Assembly (NCBI GenBank): GCA_021800795.1 | Contig: JAJYYO010000004.1 | Coordinates: 56,787-120,786, forward strand | DNA length: 64,000 nucleotides | Direction: 5' to 3' | DNA from: Pseudomonadota bacterium | Lineage (GTDB): Bacteria > Pseudomonadota > Gammaproteobacteria > Burkholderiales > Gallionellaceae | Shown here: piece by piece, positions 36,791 to 44,810 of the stretch | Layout: every line of letters starts with the position of its first letter | Numbering within the stretch: position 1 is the stretch's first letter | Notes under the pieces: generated by a model | The model's input: only the letters and a program-made list of their open reading frames with translations | The model's database searches: none | What the model was told of the DNA's origin: nothing | Translations under genes and position numbers: made by a program

Positions 36791-37288
36791 ATGAAATTTC
36801 GTACAAGCCTTATGCTAACTTTGATTTCTTCAGTTTTCACTCTGGGTGTAGCTACAGCCGCCGAGCCTGCCGGCAAGATGAGCGGGGAAAAACATGAAAT
36901 GGATTGTGACGGTATGAGCATGAAGCACGGCGGGATGATGGACCCGGTTGCGCGCGCCGATAAACACTTGAGTGAATTAAAAGCCAGGCTCAAACTGACC
37001 AAAGACCAAGAGCCTGCATGGCAGGTATTCTCCGATCAGGTAAAAGATCAGGCCAAATCGATGGCAGCCATGCACGATAAAAAGAAAGAGGAGATGAAGG
37101 ATATGCCCATGTCTGCGCCCGATAGGATGGCGATGATGGCGAGTATGATGAAGGAGCGTGCGCAAAGCATGTCGACGATGGCCGATAACGTCAAAACCTT
37201 TTATGCTACGCTCACGCCTGAACAAAAGATCGCATTCGATAAAATGCACATGGGCCATATGAAAGGTATGGAACAGATGCAGCACTGA
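36791..37288 (+). CDS. Spy/CpxP-like periplasmic LTxxQ protein
   Basis: This 165-aa protein has a signal peptide (1-24, ATAA), a Met/His-rich region (KHEMDCDGMSMKHGGMM) and two LTxxQ motifs, LTKDQ (69-73) and LTPEQ (141-145), the hallmark of the Spy/CpxP family of ATP-independent periplasmic chaperones. The Met/His stretch suggests metal binding, perhaps copper. The ATG at 36791 has AAAGGATAC upstream. Confidence 0.85.
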   Translation: MKFRTSLMLTLISSVFTLGVATAAEPAGKMSGEKHEMDCDGMSMKHGGMMDPVARADKHLSELKARLKLTKDQEPAWQVFSDQVKDQAKSMAAMHDKKKEEMKDMPMSAPDRMAMMASMMKERAQSMSTMADNVKTFYATLTPEQKIAFDKMHMGHMKGMEQMQH

Positions 37289-37577
37289 TTGCCGCCTTCC
37301 TGCCGCATGCGTCGGCGTGCATAGTCGGCCGTGTGGCGCAGAGCGGTGGTTGGGTGATAGCCAGCCGCCTGGCAACCGTCTTGTGGTTGGCTGGTTGTTT
37401 CATCAGGGAGAATGAAGCGAAGGCCCGGGGCTTGGCAAGTTTGCGAGTTGATGCCCACTGGGCATCATCCCTGCTTGAACCACTTGCCCGCCGGGCAATA
37501 TCCCTGTTTGCCCTGCCTGCGGCAGGCAGGCAGGCCTGCGAAAACCTATTGCGAGTCGATGGACACGGACGGTATCC
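37289..37577. repeat. Repeat-rich intergenic region
   Basis: The segment 37441-37506 is one copy of a dispersed unit (TTGCGAGTTGATGCCCACTG...GGGCAATATCCCTG) that recurs at 38856 and 39002. A GCCTGCGGCAGGC palindrome follows. No gene can be supported. Confidence 0.6.
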
Positions 37578-37775
37578 CTATTCAAGGTTGCCGGGTTTGC
37601 CGGCGCCGATAAGGCTGCGGGTGGCATAGTCCGCCCCATGTCGCTCCAGATAGTCCCGAATCAGCTGGCGGACGACCTGCGAGGGCGTCATGTCCTGAGC
37701 GGCGCAAAGTTCCTCGAAAGCCTTTTTCTTCACCGGGTCTATCAATAAGGTCAATCGGGCAGTTTTGGTTTCCAT
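37578..37775 (-). CDS. Ribbon-helix-helix (CopG-like) protein
   Basis: This 65-aa protein begins METKTARLTLLIDPVKKKAF, with strand-helix-helix (DMTPSQVVRQLIRDYLERH) typical of Arc/MetJ/CopG DNA-binding dimers. It could be an antitoxin, but no toxin gene is adjacent. The ATG at 37775 is chosen because upstream codons are not conserved in pattern; frame and composition support it. Confidence 0.65.
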   Translation of the reverse strand: METKTARLTLLIDPVKKKAFEELCAAQDMTPSQVVRQLIRDYLERHGADYATRSLIGAGKPGNLE

Positions 37776-37785
37776 TATATTTTCG

Positions 37786-37986
37786 TCAATTAACGCCTGA
37801 GTGGCGAATTCTGATGCACGGCGATGATCGCCGGGCATGGAACAAGCGATACTCAAACGAGTTATGTGCTTTACTCTTCCAGATTTCGACGGTAGTCAGA
37901 TTGCTGAATTCGGCGAGCGTGGCTTTGGTTATGGCCGGCGCGTGCAGGAAAGTTGGAGCGTGCAGCGTGTCGATTTTAATCATCAT
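37786..37986 (-). CDS. Small hypothetical protein
   Basis: This 66-aa open frame (MMIKIDTLHAPTFLHAPAIT...) lies between the spermidine-synthase-like and RHH genes on the same strand, seven bases after the former. GTAAAGGCAAC offers a weak ribosome site. I recognise no domain. It may be a remnant rather than a gene. Confidence 0.3.
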   Translation of the reverse strand: MMIKIDTLHAPTFLHAPAITKATLAEFSNLTTVEIWKSKAHNSFEYRLFHARRSSPCIRIRHSGVN

Positions 37987-37993
37987 GTTGCCT

Positions 37994-38827
37994 TTACGTT
38001 CTAAGGGTTGCCAGTGCCTGAATGATATTGTCGGCCATTGCCTGATAGTTTATCGGGTGGGTTGCGCTCAGACTATCGGCACGCTGCCTTAATGTCGCAG
38101 CCGAAGGTGGAAAATCTGCACCTTTTACCGCCAATATGATTTTATTTGCGCTGTCGCCTTCCACGTCGACTATAACAATACGATAGGCAAAGCTGTTGCA
38201 GATGCGCGATAAATATTCTTTATAGCTGGCATATTCGAACCATAAATTGACCGCTAATATACCGTTTTCACCCAGCATGGAAAAACAATTATCGTAAAAC
38301 TGTTGGCTGCCGAGTTGGGGGGAATGCCCTGAGGCATCAAACCCGTCGACAATCAGCACATCGACGGGAGAGGACGCATTCCCGACATAGTCGGCTCCGT
38401 CTGCCAAAATGACTTGAAAACGCTCATCGTCATGAGGAATGGCGAATTCGTCGCGCAGCGCAATGACCCCGGAATTGATTTCCAGCACCAGAATATCGCT
38501 CTGCGGCAGATTGCGATAACAATATTTTGCCAGAGAACCGCCGCCCAGGCCAACCATGGCGATATGCTTTGGATTCGGCGCGAACAGCATAAAGCCCATT
38601 AATGCACGGGTATAACCCAGCACCAGTTCATCGGGCGCATCCAGACGCATTTCACTTTGTACCGATAGCCTGTCGAAGTGCAGCGCCAGCAGCCCGTCTT
38701 CTTCCTGAATATAGGGATGCCCGTTTAATTCATAGGACGACTCTGGGTTAAACCAGGAGATAACTTCCTTGAGCGGGTTTGGAAATTTTCGTTTGGGGCG
38801 TTTTTCGGCTTTACTTATTGAGCGCAT
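37994..38827 (-). CDS. Spermidine synthase-like methyltransferase-fold protein
   Basis: This 277-aa protein resembles the aminopropyltransferase family. It has a SAM-type nucleotide motif MVGLGGGSLAKYCYR (about 91-105), an acidic LEINSGVI strand (ribose binding), LADGADYVG, and LIVDGFDASG in place of the catalytic DSTDP. The missing canonical catalytic loop argues for a paralogue of uncertain substrate rather than a proven SpeE. I set the start at ATG 38827 because upstream codons are repeat DNA. Confidence 0.75.
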   Translation of the reverse strand: MRSISKAEKRPKRKFPNPLKEVISWFNPESSYELNGHPYIQEEDGLLALHFDRLSVQSEMRLDAPDELVLGYTRALMGFMLFAPNPKHIAMVGLGGGSLAKYCYRNLPQSDILVLEINSGVIALRDEFAIPHDDERFQVILADGADYVGNASSPVDVLIVDGFDASGHSPQLGSQQFYDNCFSMLGENGILAVNLWFEYASYKEYLSRICNSFAYRIVIVDVEGDSANKIILAVKGADFPPSAATLRQRADSLSATHPINYQAMADNIIQALATLRT

Positions 38828-39521
38828 TGCAGTCGCCTTCCTGTTGTGCGAGTTATTGCGAGTTGATGCCCAGTGGGCATCATCCCTGCTTGAACCACTT
38901 GCCCACGGGGCAATATCCCTGATGGAACCACTAAGTATTGGACTAAGGCATGAAGATACCATGCCTAAGCCACTACTTATGCGAGAAACGTTGGCGAGTT
39001 ATTGCGAGTTGATGCTCACCGGGCACCATCCCTGCTTAGACCACTTGCCCGCCGGGCAATATCCCTGATGGAACCACTAAGGAACCGCTGATTTATTCGT
39101 CTTCCCCGCAAAAGCGGGGAACCAGCGCCTTGTGTAACTGGCTGGCCGTTCCTCGAAACTTCGGCCTTTGGCCTCGTTTTCCCGCCGCAGCCTGTCCCCG
39201 AATGATGTAATCGGGGGCGGGAACGACAAAACCGAATAAATCAGCGGTTCCCTAAGTATTGGACTAAGGCATGAAGATACCATGCCTAAGCCACTACTTA
39301 TGCGAGAACCATTTGCGAATTTAGCATAATTTTACATTGTCAAAACATTAACATATTATTATCATAATATACAAATTAAATTACCTTCATATGGGGATGT
39401 TATAGTCCGTATTCAAAATGGAGTACACTTTGCGCCGCGCAAGGGTCTGGTTTTTGGCGCGGGATACAATGCAAGCCCGGTTCAGGCAGGGTGAGCAAAC
39501 CGGGGGCAAAAGTAACTCAAG
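38828..39521. repeat. Long repeat region: two ~132-bp units and a nested MITE
   Basis: Unit 1 (38856-38987) runs TTGCGAGTTGATGCCC...CACTACTTATGCGAGAA. Unit 2 (39002-39308) is the same unit interrupted by MITE A copy 5. Each contains TAAGGCATGAAGATACCATGCCTAA-type dyads. The A/T-rich part 39310-39420 may hold the promoter of the membrane-complex operon. I see no gene. Confidence 0.7.
39081..39251. mobile_element. MITE family A, copy 5 (171 bp, internally expanded)
   Basis: The termini GGAACCGCTGATTTATTCG and its complement are flanked by CTAA (39077-39080 and 39252-39255). The unit at 38856-38987 shows the unoccupied target CCACTAAGTATTGG, so the 4-bp duplication is demonstrated inside the window. 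The interior is 62 bp longer than the other copies because of extra sequence around TTCGGCCTTTGGCC. Confidence 0.9.
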
Positions 39522-41531
39522 ATGGATGCAATGAATATTTTGCCGATTGATGTTGCGAGTGGAGTCATTCTGCTGTGGATAGTGCTCGGCTTGCTGGGGC
39601 TGGCATTGCAACGTTCGCCGCGTGTGATTTGCAGCGTCATATTCCCGTTCGGCGCGCTTGTTTCGCTGCTGCTTGCCGCAACCGGTTTGTGGGCGCTGAG
39701 TGCAACACCCGATATAGCCGTGTTGCCGTTAGGTCTGCCCGATCTGCCGTTTCACCTTCGTCTCGATCCGCTTTCCGGTTTTTTCCTGGCCTTGTTAGGC
39801 GGCGCATCGTTTGGCGTGTCGCTGTATGCTGCCGGCTATTTCAAGGCCATGGCGGGAGAAGTGCTGGGCTTGTTGTGTCTGGAATATCATCTGTTCCTGG
39901 CCGGCATGGCGCTGGTATTGCTTGCGGACGATGCCTATCTGTTCATGGTGGCCTGGGAAACCATGGCGTTGTCTTCCTATTTTCTGGTCACCACCGACCA
40001 CAAGATTCCCGATATTCGCCGTGCAGGTTATTTGTATTTGCTGATCGCGCATGTCGGTGCGATTGCCATTCTGCTCAGTTTCGGCGTGATGCAAGGCGGG
40101 CACGGCGTCGCTGCATACACGTTCGATGCAATGCGCCATGCGCATTTATCCGGGTTCTGGTCATCGACGGCGTTCCTGCTGGCGTTGTTCGGCTTCGGCG
40201 CCAAGGCCGGTGTGCTGCCCATGCATGTCTGGTTGCCCGAAGCGCACCCTGCTGCACCCTCACCCGTTTCCGCATTGATGAGCGGCGTAATGCTCAAGAC
40301 GGCCATCTACGGCATCCTGCGTGTGACCTTCGATCTGCTTCATGCGCAAGTCTGGTGGTGGGGGGTGCTGATGCTGACTCTGGGCTTGCTGACTGCCGTG
40401 TTTGGCGTGATGTTTGCTGCCGTGCAGGGTGATATGAAACGGCTGCTGGCCTATTCATCCATCGAAAACATCGGTCTGCTGCTGGTGGGTATCGGTCTGA
40501 CCGTCACTTTCCATGTTTACGGCAAGGACGCGCTGGCGGCTTTGTCGCTCACCGCTACGCTGTATCACAGCCTGAACCATGCCTGTTTCAAGAGCCTGTT
40601 GTTCGTCGGCACCGGTTCGATTCTGCACGCGACCGGCGAGCGCAACATGGGGCGTATGGGCGGGCTGATCCATTCGATGCCGTGGGTCGCCGCGCTGATG
40701 CTGGTCGGCGTGCTGGCAATCTCCGGCATGCCGCCGCTCAATGGCTTCGTCTCGGAGTGGCTGCTGTTGCAGGCATTTCTGTTATCCCCAGGCTTGCCGA
40801 ACAGCTATATCGACATGCTGGTGCCGGTCGCGGCGGCGGTGATCGCCCTGTCCGCCGCATTGGCAGCTTATGTGATGGTGAAATTCTATGGCGTGATTTT
40901 TCTCGGTCAGCCTCGCGGGAATGCATCAGCAAAGGCGCACGATGCCGGCCTTTGGGAGCGCGCGGGGATGAGCTGGCTGGCGCTGCTTTGCGTGTTGCTC
41001 GGCCTGGCGCCGGTATTCGTGGTGCAACAGATTAATCATGTGTCGCAGTTATTGCTCGGCACACAGCTGGCTAATGCTGCGCCTAGCTGGATGTTGCTGA
41101 CGCCGGTGGATACCGAACGCGCCAGTTACAGTCCGGTCTATTTTCTGCTGGCGGTGCTGGGGGTGATGCTGGCGACGGTCTGGGTGGTGCATCGTTATTA
41201 TCACGGCAGGTTGCGCAGCGCGCCGGCATGGGACTGCGGCTTCCCCGCTCAAAACGCGCGTATGCAGGATACCGCCGAAGGATTTGGACAGCCGATCCGG
41301 CGCATTTTTGAACCCTTCTTCAAGATCGAGAGCGAGTTGCCAAGCCCGTTTGATGTGAATCCGAAATACCAGGGGCGCAGCGAAGACCGATTGTGGTATC
41401 TGCTGTATCTGCCGGTCAGGCGCATGACCGAGAAGCTGTCAGGCTGGGTCTCGCTGTTGCAGCACGGGCACATTCATCTGTATCTGACCTATACCTTTGT
41501 GACGCTGGTCGTCCTGCTGATTTTTGTATGA
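39522..41531 (+). CDS. hyfB: Hydrogenase-4/complex I-like membrane subunit HyfB
   Basis: This 669-aa antiporter-like subunit (NuoL/M/N family) has about 16 membrane helices. Conserved charged residues for proton transfer are visible: the Glu in WETMALSSYFLV, the Lys of GFGAKAGVLPMHVWLPEAHP, and HSLNHACFKSLLF. It opens a six-gene operon (hyfB-C-E-F-G-I order). The start at ATG 39522 could instead be the ATG nine bases on. It probably couples redox chemistry to ion pumping. Confidence 0.88.
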   Translation: MDAMNILPIDVASGVILLWIVLGLLGLALQRSPRVICSVIFPFGALVSLLLAATGLWALSATPDIAVLPLGLPDLPFHLRLDPLSGFFLALLGGASFGVSLYAAGYFKAMAGEVLGLLCLEYHLFLAGMALVLLADDAYLFMVAWETMALSSYFLVTTDHKIPDIRRAGYLYLLIAHVGAIAILLSFGVMQGGHGVAAYTFDAMRHAHLSGFWSSTAFLLALFGFGAKAGVLPMHVWLPEAHPAAPSPVSALMSGVMLKTAIYGILRVTFDLLHAQVWWWGVLMLTLGLLTAVFGVMFAAVQGDMKRLLAYSSIENIGLLLVGIGLTVTFHVYGKDALAALSLTATLYHSLNHACFKSLLFVGTGSILHATGERNMGRMGGLIHSMPWVAALMLVGVLAISGMPPLNGFVSEWLLLQAFLLSPGLPNSYIDMLVPVAAAVIALSAALAAYVMVKFYGVIFLGQPRGNASAKAHDAGLWERAGMSWLALLCVLLGLAPVFVVQQINHVSQLLLGTQLANAAPSWMLLTPVDTERASYSPVYFLLAVLGVMLATVWVVHRYYHGRLRSAPAWDCGFPAQNARMQDTAEGFGQPIRRIFEPFFKIESELPSPFDVNPKYQGRSEDRLWYLLYLPVRRMTEKLSGWVSLLQHGHIHLYLTYTFVTLVVLLIFV

Positions 41532-42490
41532 TGCTCAATATGACACAAGTCCCGGCCGTGCTGTTCCAGCTGACCCAGTTGCTGCTGGTGGTGCTGGCAG
41601 CGCCCCTGCTGACGGGCTGGGTGAACCAGTGTCAGGCCTGGCTGCAGAACCGTTCCGGCGCGGGTATTCTGCAACCCTACCGCGTGCTGCACAAGCTGTT
41701 TCTGAAGGATGCGGTCATCGCGTATAACGCCTCCTGGCTGTTCCGCATCACGCCTTATATCGTGTTCGGCTGCATGTGGCTGGCGGCGGCCATCATTCCG
41801 ATCATCGCGGTGGATCTGCCGTTTTCGCGCGCGGCGGACGTGATCGCGTTGGTCGGCGTGTTTGCGCTGGCGCGCATGTTCATCGCGCTGGCGGCGATGG
41901 ACATCGGCACGGCGTTTGGCACACTGGGCGCAAGGCGCGAAATGCTGGTGTCCTTTCTGGCGGAACCCGCCTTGCTGATGGTGCTGTTCACCGCCTCGAT
42001 GATCAGCCATTCCACGCAACTGCCGCGTATCGTGGCCGCCTTTACGCAACAGCAGTTTATGCTGTATCCCAGTCTGGCCTTCGCAGCGCTGGCTTTTCTG
42101 ATCGTGTTGCTGGCGGAGAATGCGCGCATCCCGGTGGATAATCCGAGCACGCATCTGGAATTGACCATGATCCATGAGGCGATGATCCTGGAATATTCGG
42201 CGCGCCATCTGGCGCTGATCGAATGGGCGGCCAGTCTCAAGTTGTTCGCCTATTTTTCCATCGGAATCGCGCTGTTTTTTCCATACGGTATTGCCGAAGT
42301 GGGCCACTGGTCCGGGCTGCCGCTGGCCATTTTTCTGCTGCTGCTCAAACTGCTGCTGGCGGGTGCGGGGCTGGCTCTGTTTGAAGCGCTGACGGCCAAG
42401 ATGCGCATTTTTCGCGCACCGGAATTTCTGGGGACAGCCTTTTTGCTGGCCGTATTGGGACTTTTAATTCATTTTCTGCTGAGGGCTTAG
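41528..42490 (+). CDS. hyfC: Hydrogenase-4/complex I-like membrane subunit HyfC (NuoH-like)
   Basis: This 320-aa integral membrane protein of the NuoH/HycD family, about 8 helices, links the peripheral arm to the membrane arm. Typical loops are LQNRSGAGILQPYR (after TM1) and NARIPVDNPSTHLELTMIHEA. The ATG at 41528 overlaps the hyfB stop. The hyfE gene starts two bases after its stop. Confidence 0.88.
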   Translation: MMLNMTQVPAVLFQLTQLLLVVLAAPLLTGWVNQCQAWLQNRSGAGILQPYRVLHKLFLKDAVIAYNASWLFRITPYIVFGCMWLAAAIIPIIAVDLPFSRAADVIALVGVFALARMFIALAAMDIGTAFGTLGARREMLVSFLAEPALLMVLFTASMISHSTQLPRIVAAFTQQQFMLYPSLAFAALAFLIVLLAENARIPVDNPSTHLELTMIHEAMILEYSARHLALIEWAASLKLFAYFSIGIALFFPYGIAEVGHWSGLPLAIFLLLLKLLLAGAGLALFEALTAKMRIFRAPEFLGTAFLLAVLGLLIHFLLRA

Positions 42491-42491
42491 G

Positions 42492-43160
42492 ATGCAGATT
42501 CCGTTGCCACTGCAATTCGTCAACCTGCTGGCCTCCTTGCTGCTGCTGGTTGTGTTCGCCATGCTGGCTCAGCGGCGCATCCTGTCCCTGATCAATCTGT
42601 TTGCCTTGCAGGGCGTGATCTTGTCGCTCAGCACTTTTGTCGTGGCGTATTCCACCGCACAGCATCATCTGTATTACTCGGCATGGCTGACGTTGATTCT
42701 CAAGGTGTTGGTGCTGCCCTGGCTGTTGCACCGCCTGATCGCCAGGCTGAATGTGAAGTGGGATGTGGAAACGCTGATCAATATACCGACCACCATGCTG
42801 GTGGGCATCGCGCTGGTGATCTTCTCGTTCAATCTTGCAGCGCCGATCTCGCAGCTGTCGCAGGGCATCACGCGCGGACTGATCGGCATCGCGCTGGCCA
42901 GCGTGCTGCTGTCGCTGCTGATGATGCTGACGCGGCGCAAGGCGATTTCGCAGGTGGTGGCTTTTCTGTCGCTGGAGAACAGTCTGTTCTTTGCCGCCAC
43001 CAGCGCCACGCAGGGCATGCCGCTGGTCGTCGAATTCGGCATCGCACTGGACGTGCTGGTGGCGACCTATATCTTCGGTATTTTCTTCTTTCAGATCCGC
43101 GAGACCTTCGACAGTCTGGATATCTCACATATGGAGAACCTCAAGGATGACAACGCCTGA
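42492..43160 (+). CDS. hyfE: Hydrogenase-4-like membrane subunit HyfE
   Basis: This 222-aa protein has about 6-7 helices (NuoK-like region) and the HyfE pattern LALQGVILSLSTF and FLSLENSLFF. It is in tight order after hyfC. The stop TGA lies in the left inverted repeat of the element at 43156-43340, so the last codon or two may differ from the ancestral end. Confidence 0.85.
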   Translation: MQIPLPLQFVNLLASLLLLVVFAMLAQRRILSLINLFALQGVILSLSTFVVAYSTAQHHLYYSAWLTLILKVLVLPWLLHRLIARLNVKWDVETLINIPTTMLVGIALVIFSFNLAAPISQLSQGITRGLIGIALASVLLSLLMMLTRRKAISQVVAFLSLENSLFFAATSATQGMPLVVEFGIALDVLVATYIFGIFFFQIRETFDSLDISHMENLKDDNA

Positions 43161-43340
43161 AAATCTACTGCGCGATTCGATAGCTGTGTTGCGCGGTGCT
43201 CGCTTCTCGCTTACCTGTGAGGTATGTCTCGTTCGCTGCGCTCCGCGCGCCTTCACACCAAACAACGAGCGCAAACGACTATGTTTGGTGGGGAAGACCC
43301 ATGCGGTTTTGCTCTCGAATCGCTCGCTACAATTTTCAGG
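43156..43340. mobile_element. 185-bp inverted-repeat element between hyfE and hyfF
   Basis: The left end CCTGAAAATCTACTGCGCGA and right end (reverse complement CCTGAAAATTGTAGCGAGCG) form imperfect terminal inverted repeats of about 28 bp. It encodes no transposase and is not clearly related to families A or B. I cannot define a target duplication. It separates genes that are otherwise packed with overlaps. Confidence 0.6.
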
Positions 43341-43348
43341 GGTTGTCA

Positions 43349-44806
43349 ATGATTGACTGGCAACTCCTGGCATTGCTGCTCACGCCGTTGCTCGGCGGTG
43401 CGCTGCTGGCGGTGCTGGGTTCGCGCTCATGGGCGGCAGAACTGAACTCGCTGATGAGTTTTTTCACCTTCATCGCATCGGTGGTGCTGACCGTGAAAGT
43501 CATCAATGCCGGGCCTCAGGTGGCATTTGGAGAGCAATTTTTCATCGACCCGTTCAATGTGTTTCTGGTGGCGCTGACCGCCTTCGTGGCCTTCACCACC
43601 TCGCTGTTCTCGCGCCCCTATATGCGCATCGAACAGCACCACGGCAAGCTCTCGACCCCCATGCTGCATCTGTATTACAGCATGTATCAGCTGTTCACCT
43701 GCACCATGCTGGTCGCCCTCACCACCAACAACATGGGTATCATCTGGGTGGCGATGGAAGCGGCCACACTGACTACAGTGCTGCTGGTCAGCCTGTATCG
43801 CACCCCGGCCAGTCTGGAGGCGGCATGGAAATATTTCATCCTGTGCGGCGTGGGTATCGCGCTGGCCTTGTTTGGCACCATTCTGATGTATTTTGCCGCC
43901 GAGCGCGTGCTGGGCGAAGGCGGCACGGCGCTGCTGTGGACGCATCTCAATCAGGTCAAGGGCCAGCTCGAACCCACCGTGCTCAAGTTGGCGTTTATCT
44001 TCCTGCTGGTCGGTTACGGCACCAAGATCGGCCTGGTGCCGCTGCACAGCTGGCTGCCGGATGCACACGCGGAGGGCCCCACCCCCGTTTCTGCCGTGCT
44101 GTCCGGTCTGTTGCTGAATGTGGCTTTGACTGCGGTGATGCGCAGCAAAGTGCTGGTGGATGGCTCGCTGGGCACGCACTTCGCAGGCAATCTGATGATG
44201 GGCTTCGGCCTGTTGTCGGTGGTGGTGGCGTCGCTGTTTCTGTCGCGCCAGAAGGACATCAAGCGCATGTTTGCCTATTCCTCCATCGAACATATGGGGC
44301 TGATTACCTTCGCCTTTGGTATGGGTGGGCCGGTAGCCACGTTTGCGGCGATGCTGCATATGACCATGCATTCGCTGACCAAATCGGCGATCTTCTTTGC
44401 GGTGGGACATGCGGTACAGAAAGCAGGTACGCAGCAGATGGAGCATATCCGTGGTCTGCTGCAAGTCAGTCCGACCGTGGGCTGGGGCCTGATTCTGGGC
44501 ACGCTGGCCATTCTGGGCATGCCGCCGTTCGGCGTGTTCGCCAGCGAATTCCTGATAATTACCACCGCGATGCACGAATATCCGTGGACGACACCGATTC
44601 TGTTGATCGCGTTGGGTATCGCCTTCGCCGCCATCTTCGGCAAAATACAGCCCGTCGTGTTCGGCGAAACCACCGTTAAGCCCTTGCCGCATCCGCCTGC
44701 GCTGATTCCGGTTTTCGTGCATCTGTTGCTGGTGCTGATTCTGGGTTTGTATATGCCGTCTTATCTGGCCAACTGGTACCGCCAGGCGGCAACTCTGCTG
44801 GGATAA
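43349..44806 (+). CDS. hyfF: Hydrogenase-4-like membrane subunit HyfF
   Basis: This 485-aa antiporter-like subunit has about 14 helices. WVAMEAATLTTVLLV, GTKIGLVPLHSWLPDAH and HMTMHSLTKSAIFF carry the conserved Glu, Lys and His/Lys residues of NuoN/M-type ion channels. The frame is open upstream through the repeat element, but the ATG at 43349 gives the natural membrane start MIDWQLLALLLTP. The next gene starts four bases after the stop. Confidence 0.88.
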   Translation: MIDWQLLALLLTPLLGGALLAVLGSRSWAAELNSLMSFFTFIASVVLTVKVINAGPQVAFGEQFFIDPFNVFLVALTAFVAFTTSLFSRPYMRIEQHHGKLSTPMLHLYYSMYQLFTCTMLVALTTNNMGIIWVAMEAATLTTVLLVSLYRTPASLEAAWKYFILCGVGIALALFGTILMYFAAERVLGEGGTALLWTHLNQVKGQLEPTVLKLAFIFLLVGYGTKIGLVPLHSWLPDAHAEGPTPVSAVLSGLLLNVALTAVMRSKVLVDGSLGTHFAGNLMMGFGLLSVVVASLFLSRQKDIKRMFAYSSIEHMGLITFAFGMGGPVATFAAMLHMTMHSLTKSAIFFAVGHAVQKAGTQQMEHIRGLLQVSPTVGWGLILGTLAILGMPPFGVFASEFLIITTAMHEYPWTTPILLIALGIAFAAIFGKIQPVVFGETTVKPLPHPPALIPVFVHLLLVLILGLYMPSYLANWYRQAATLLG

Positions 44807-44810
44807 CCCT

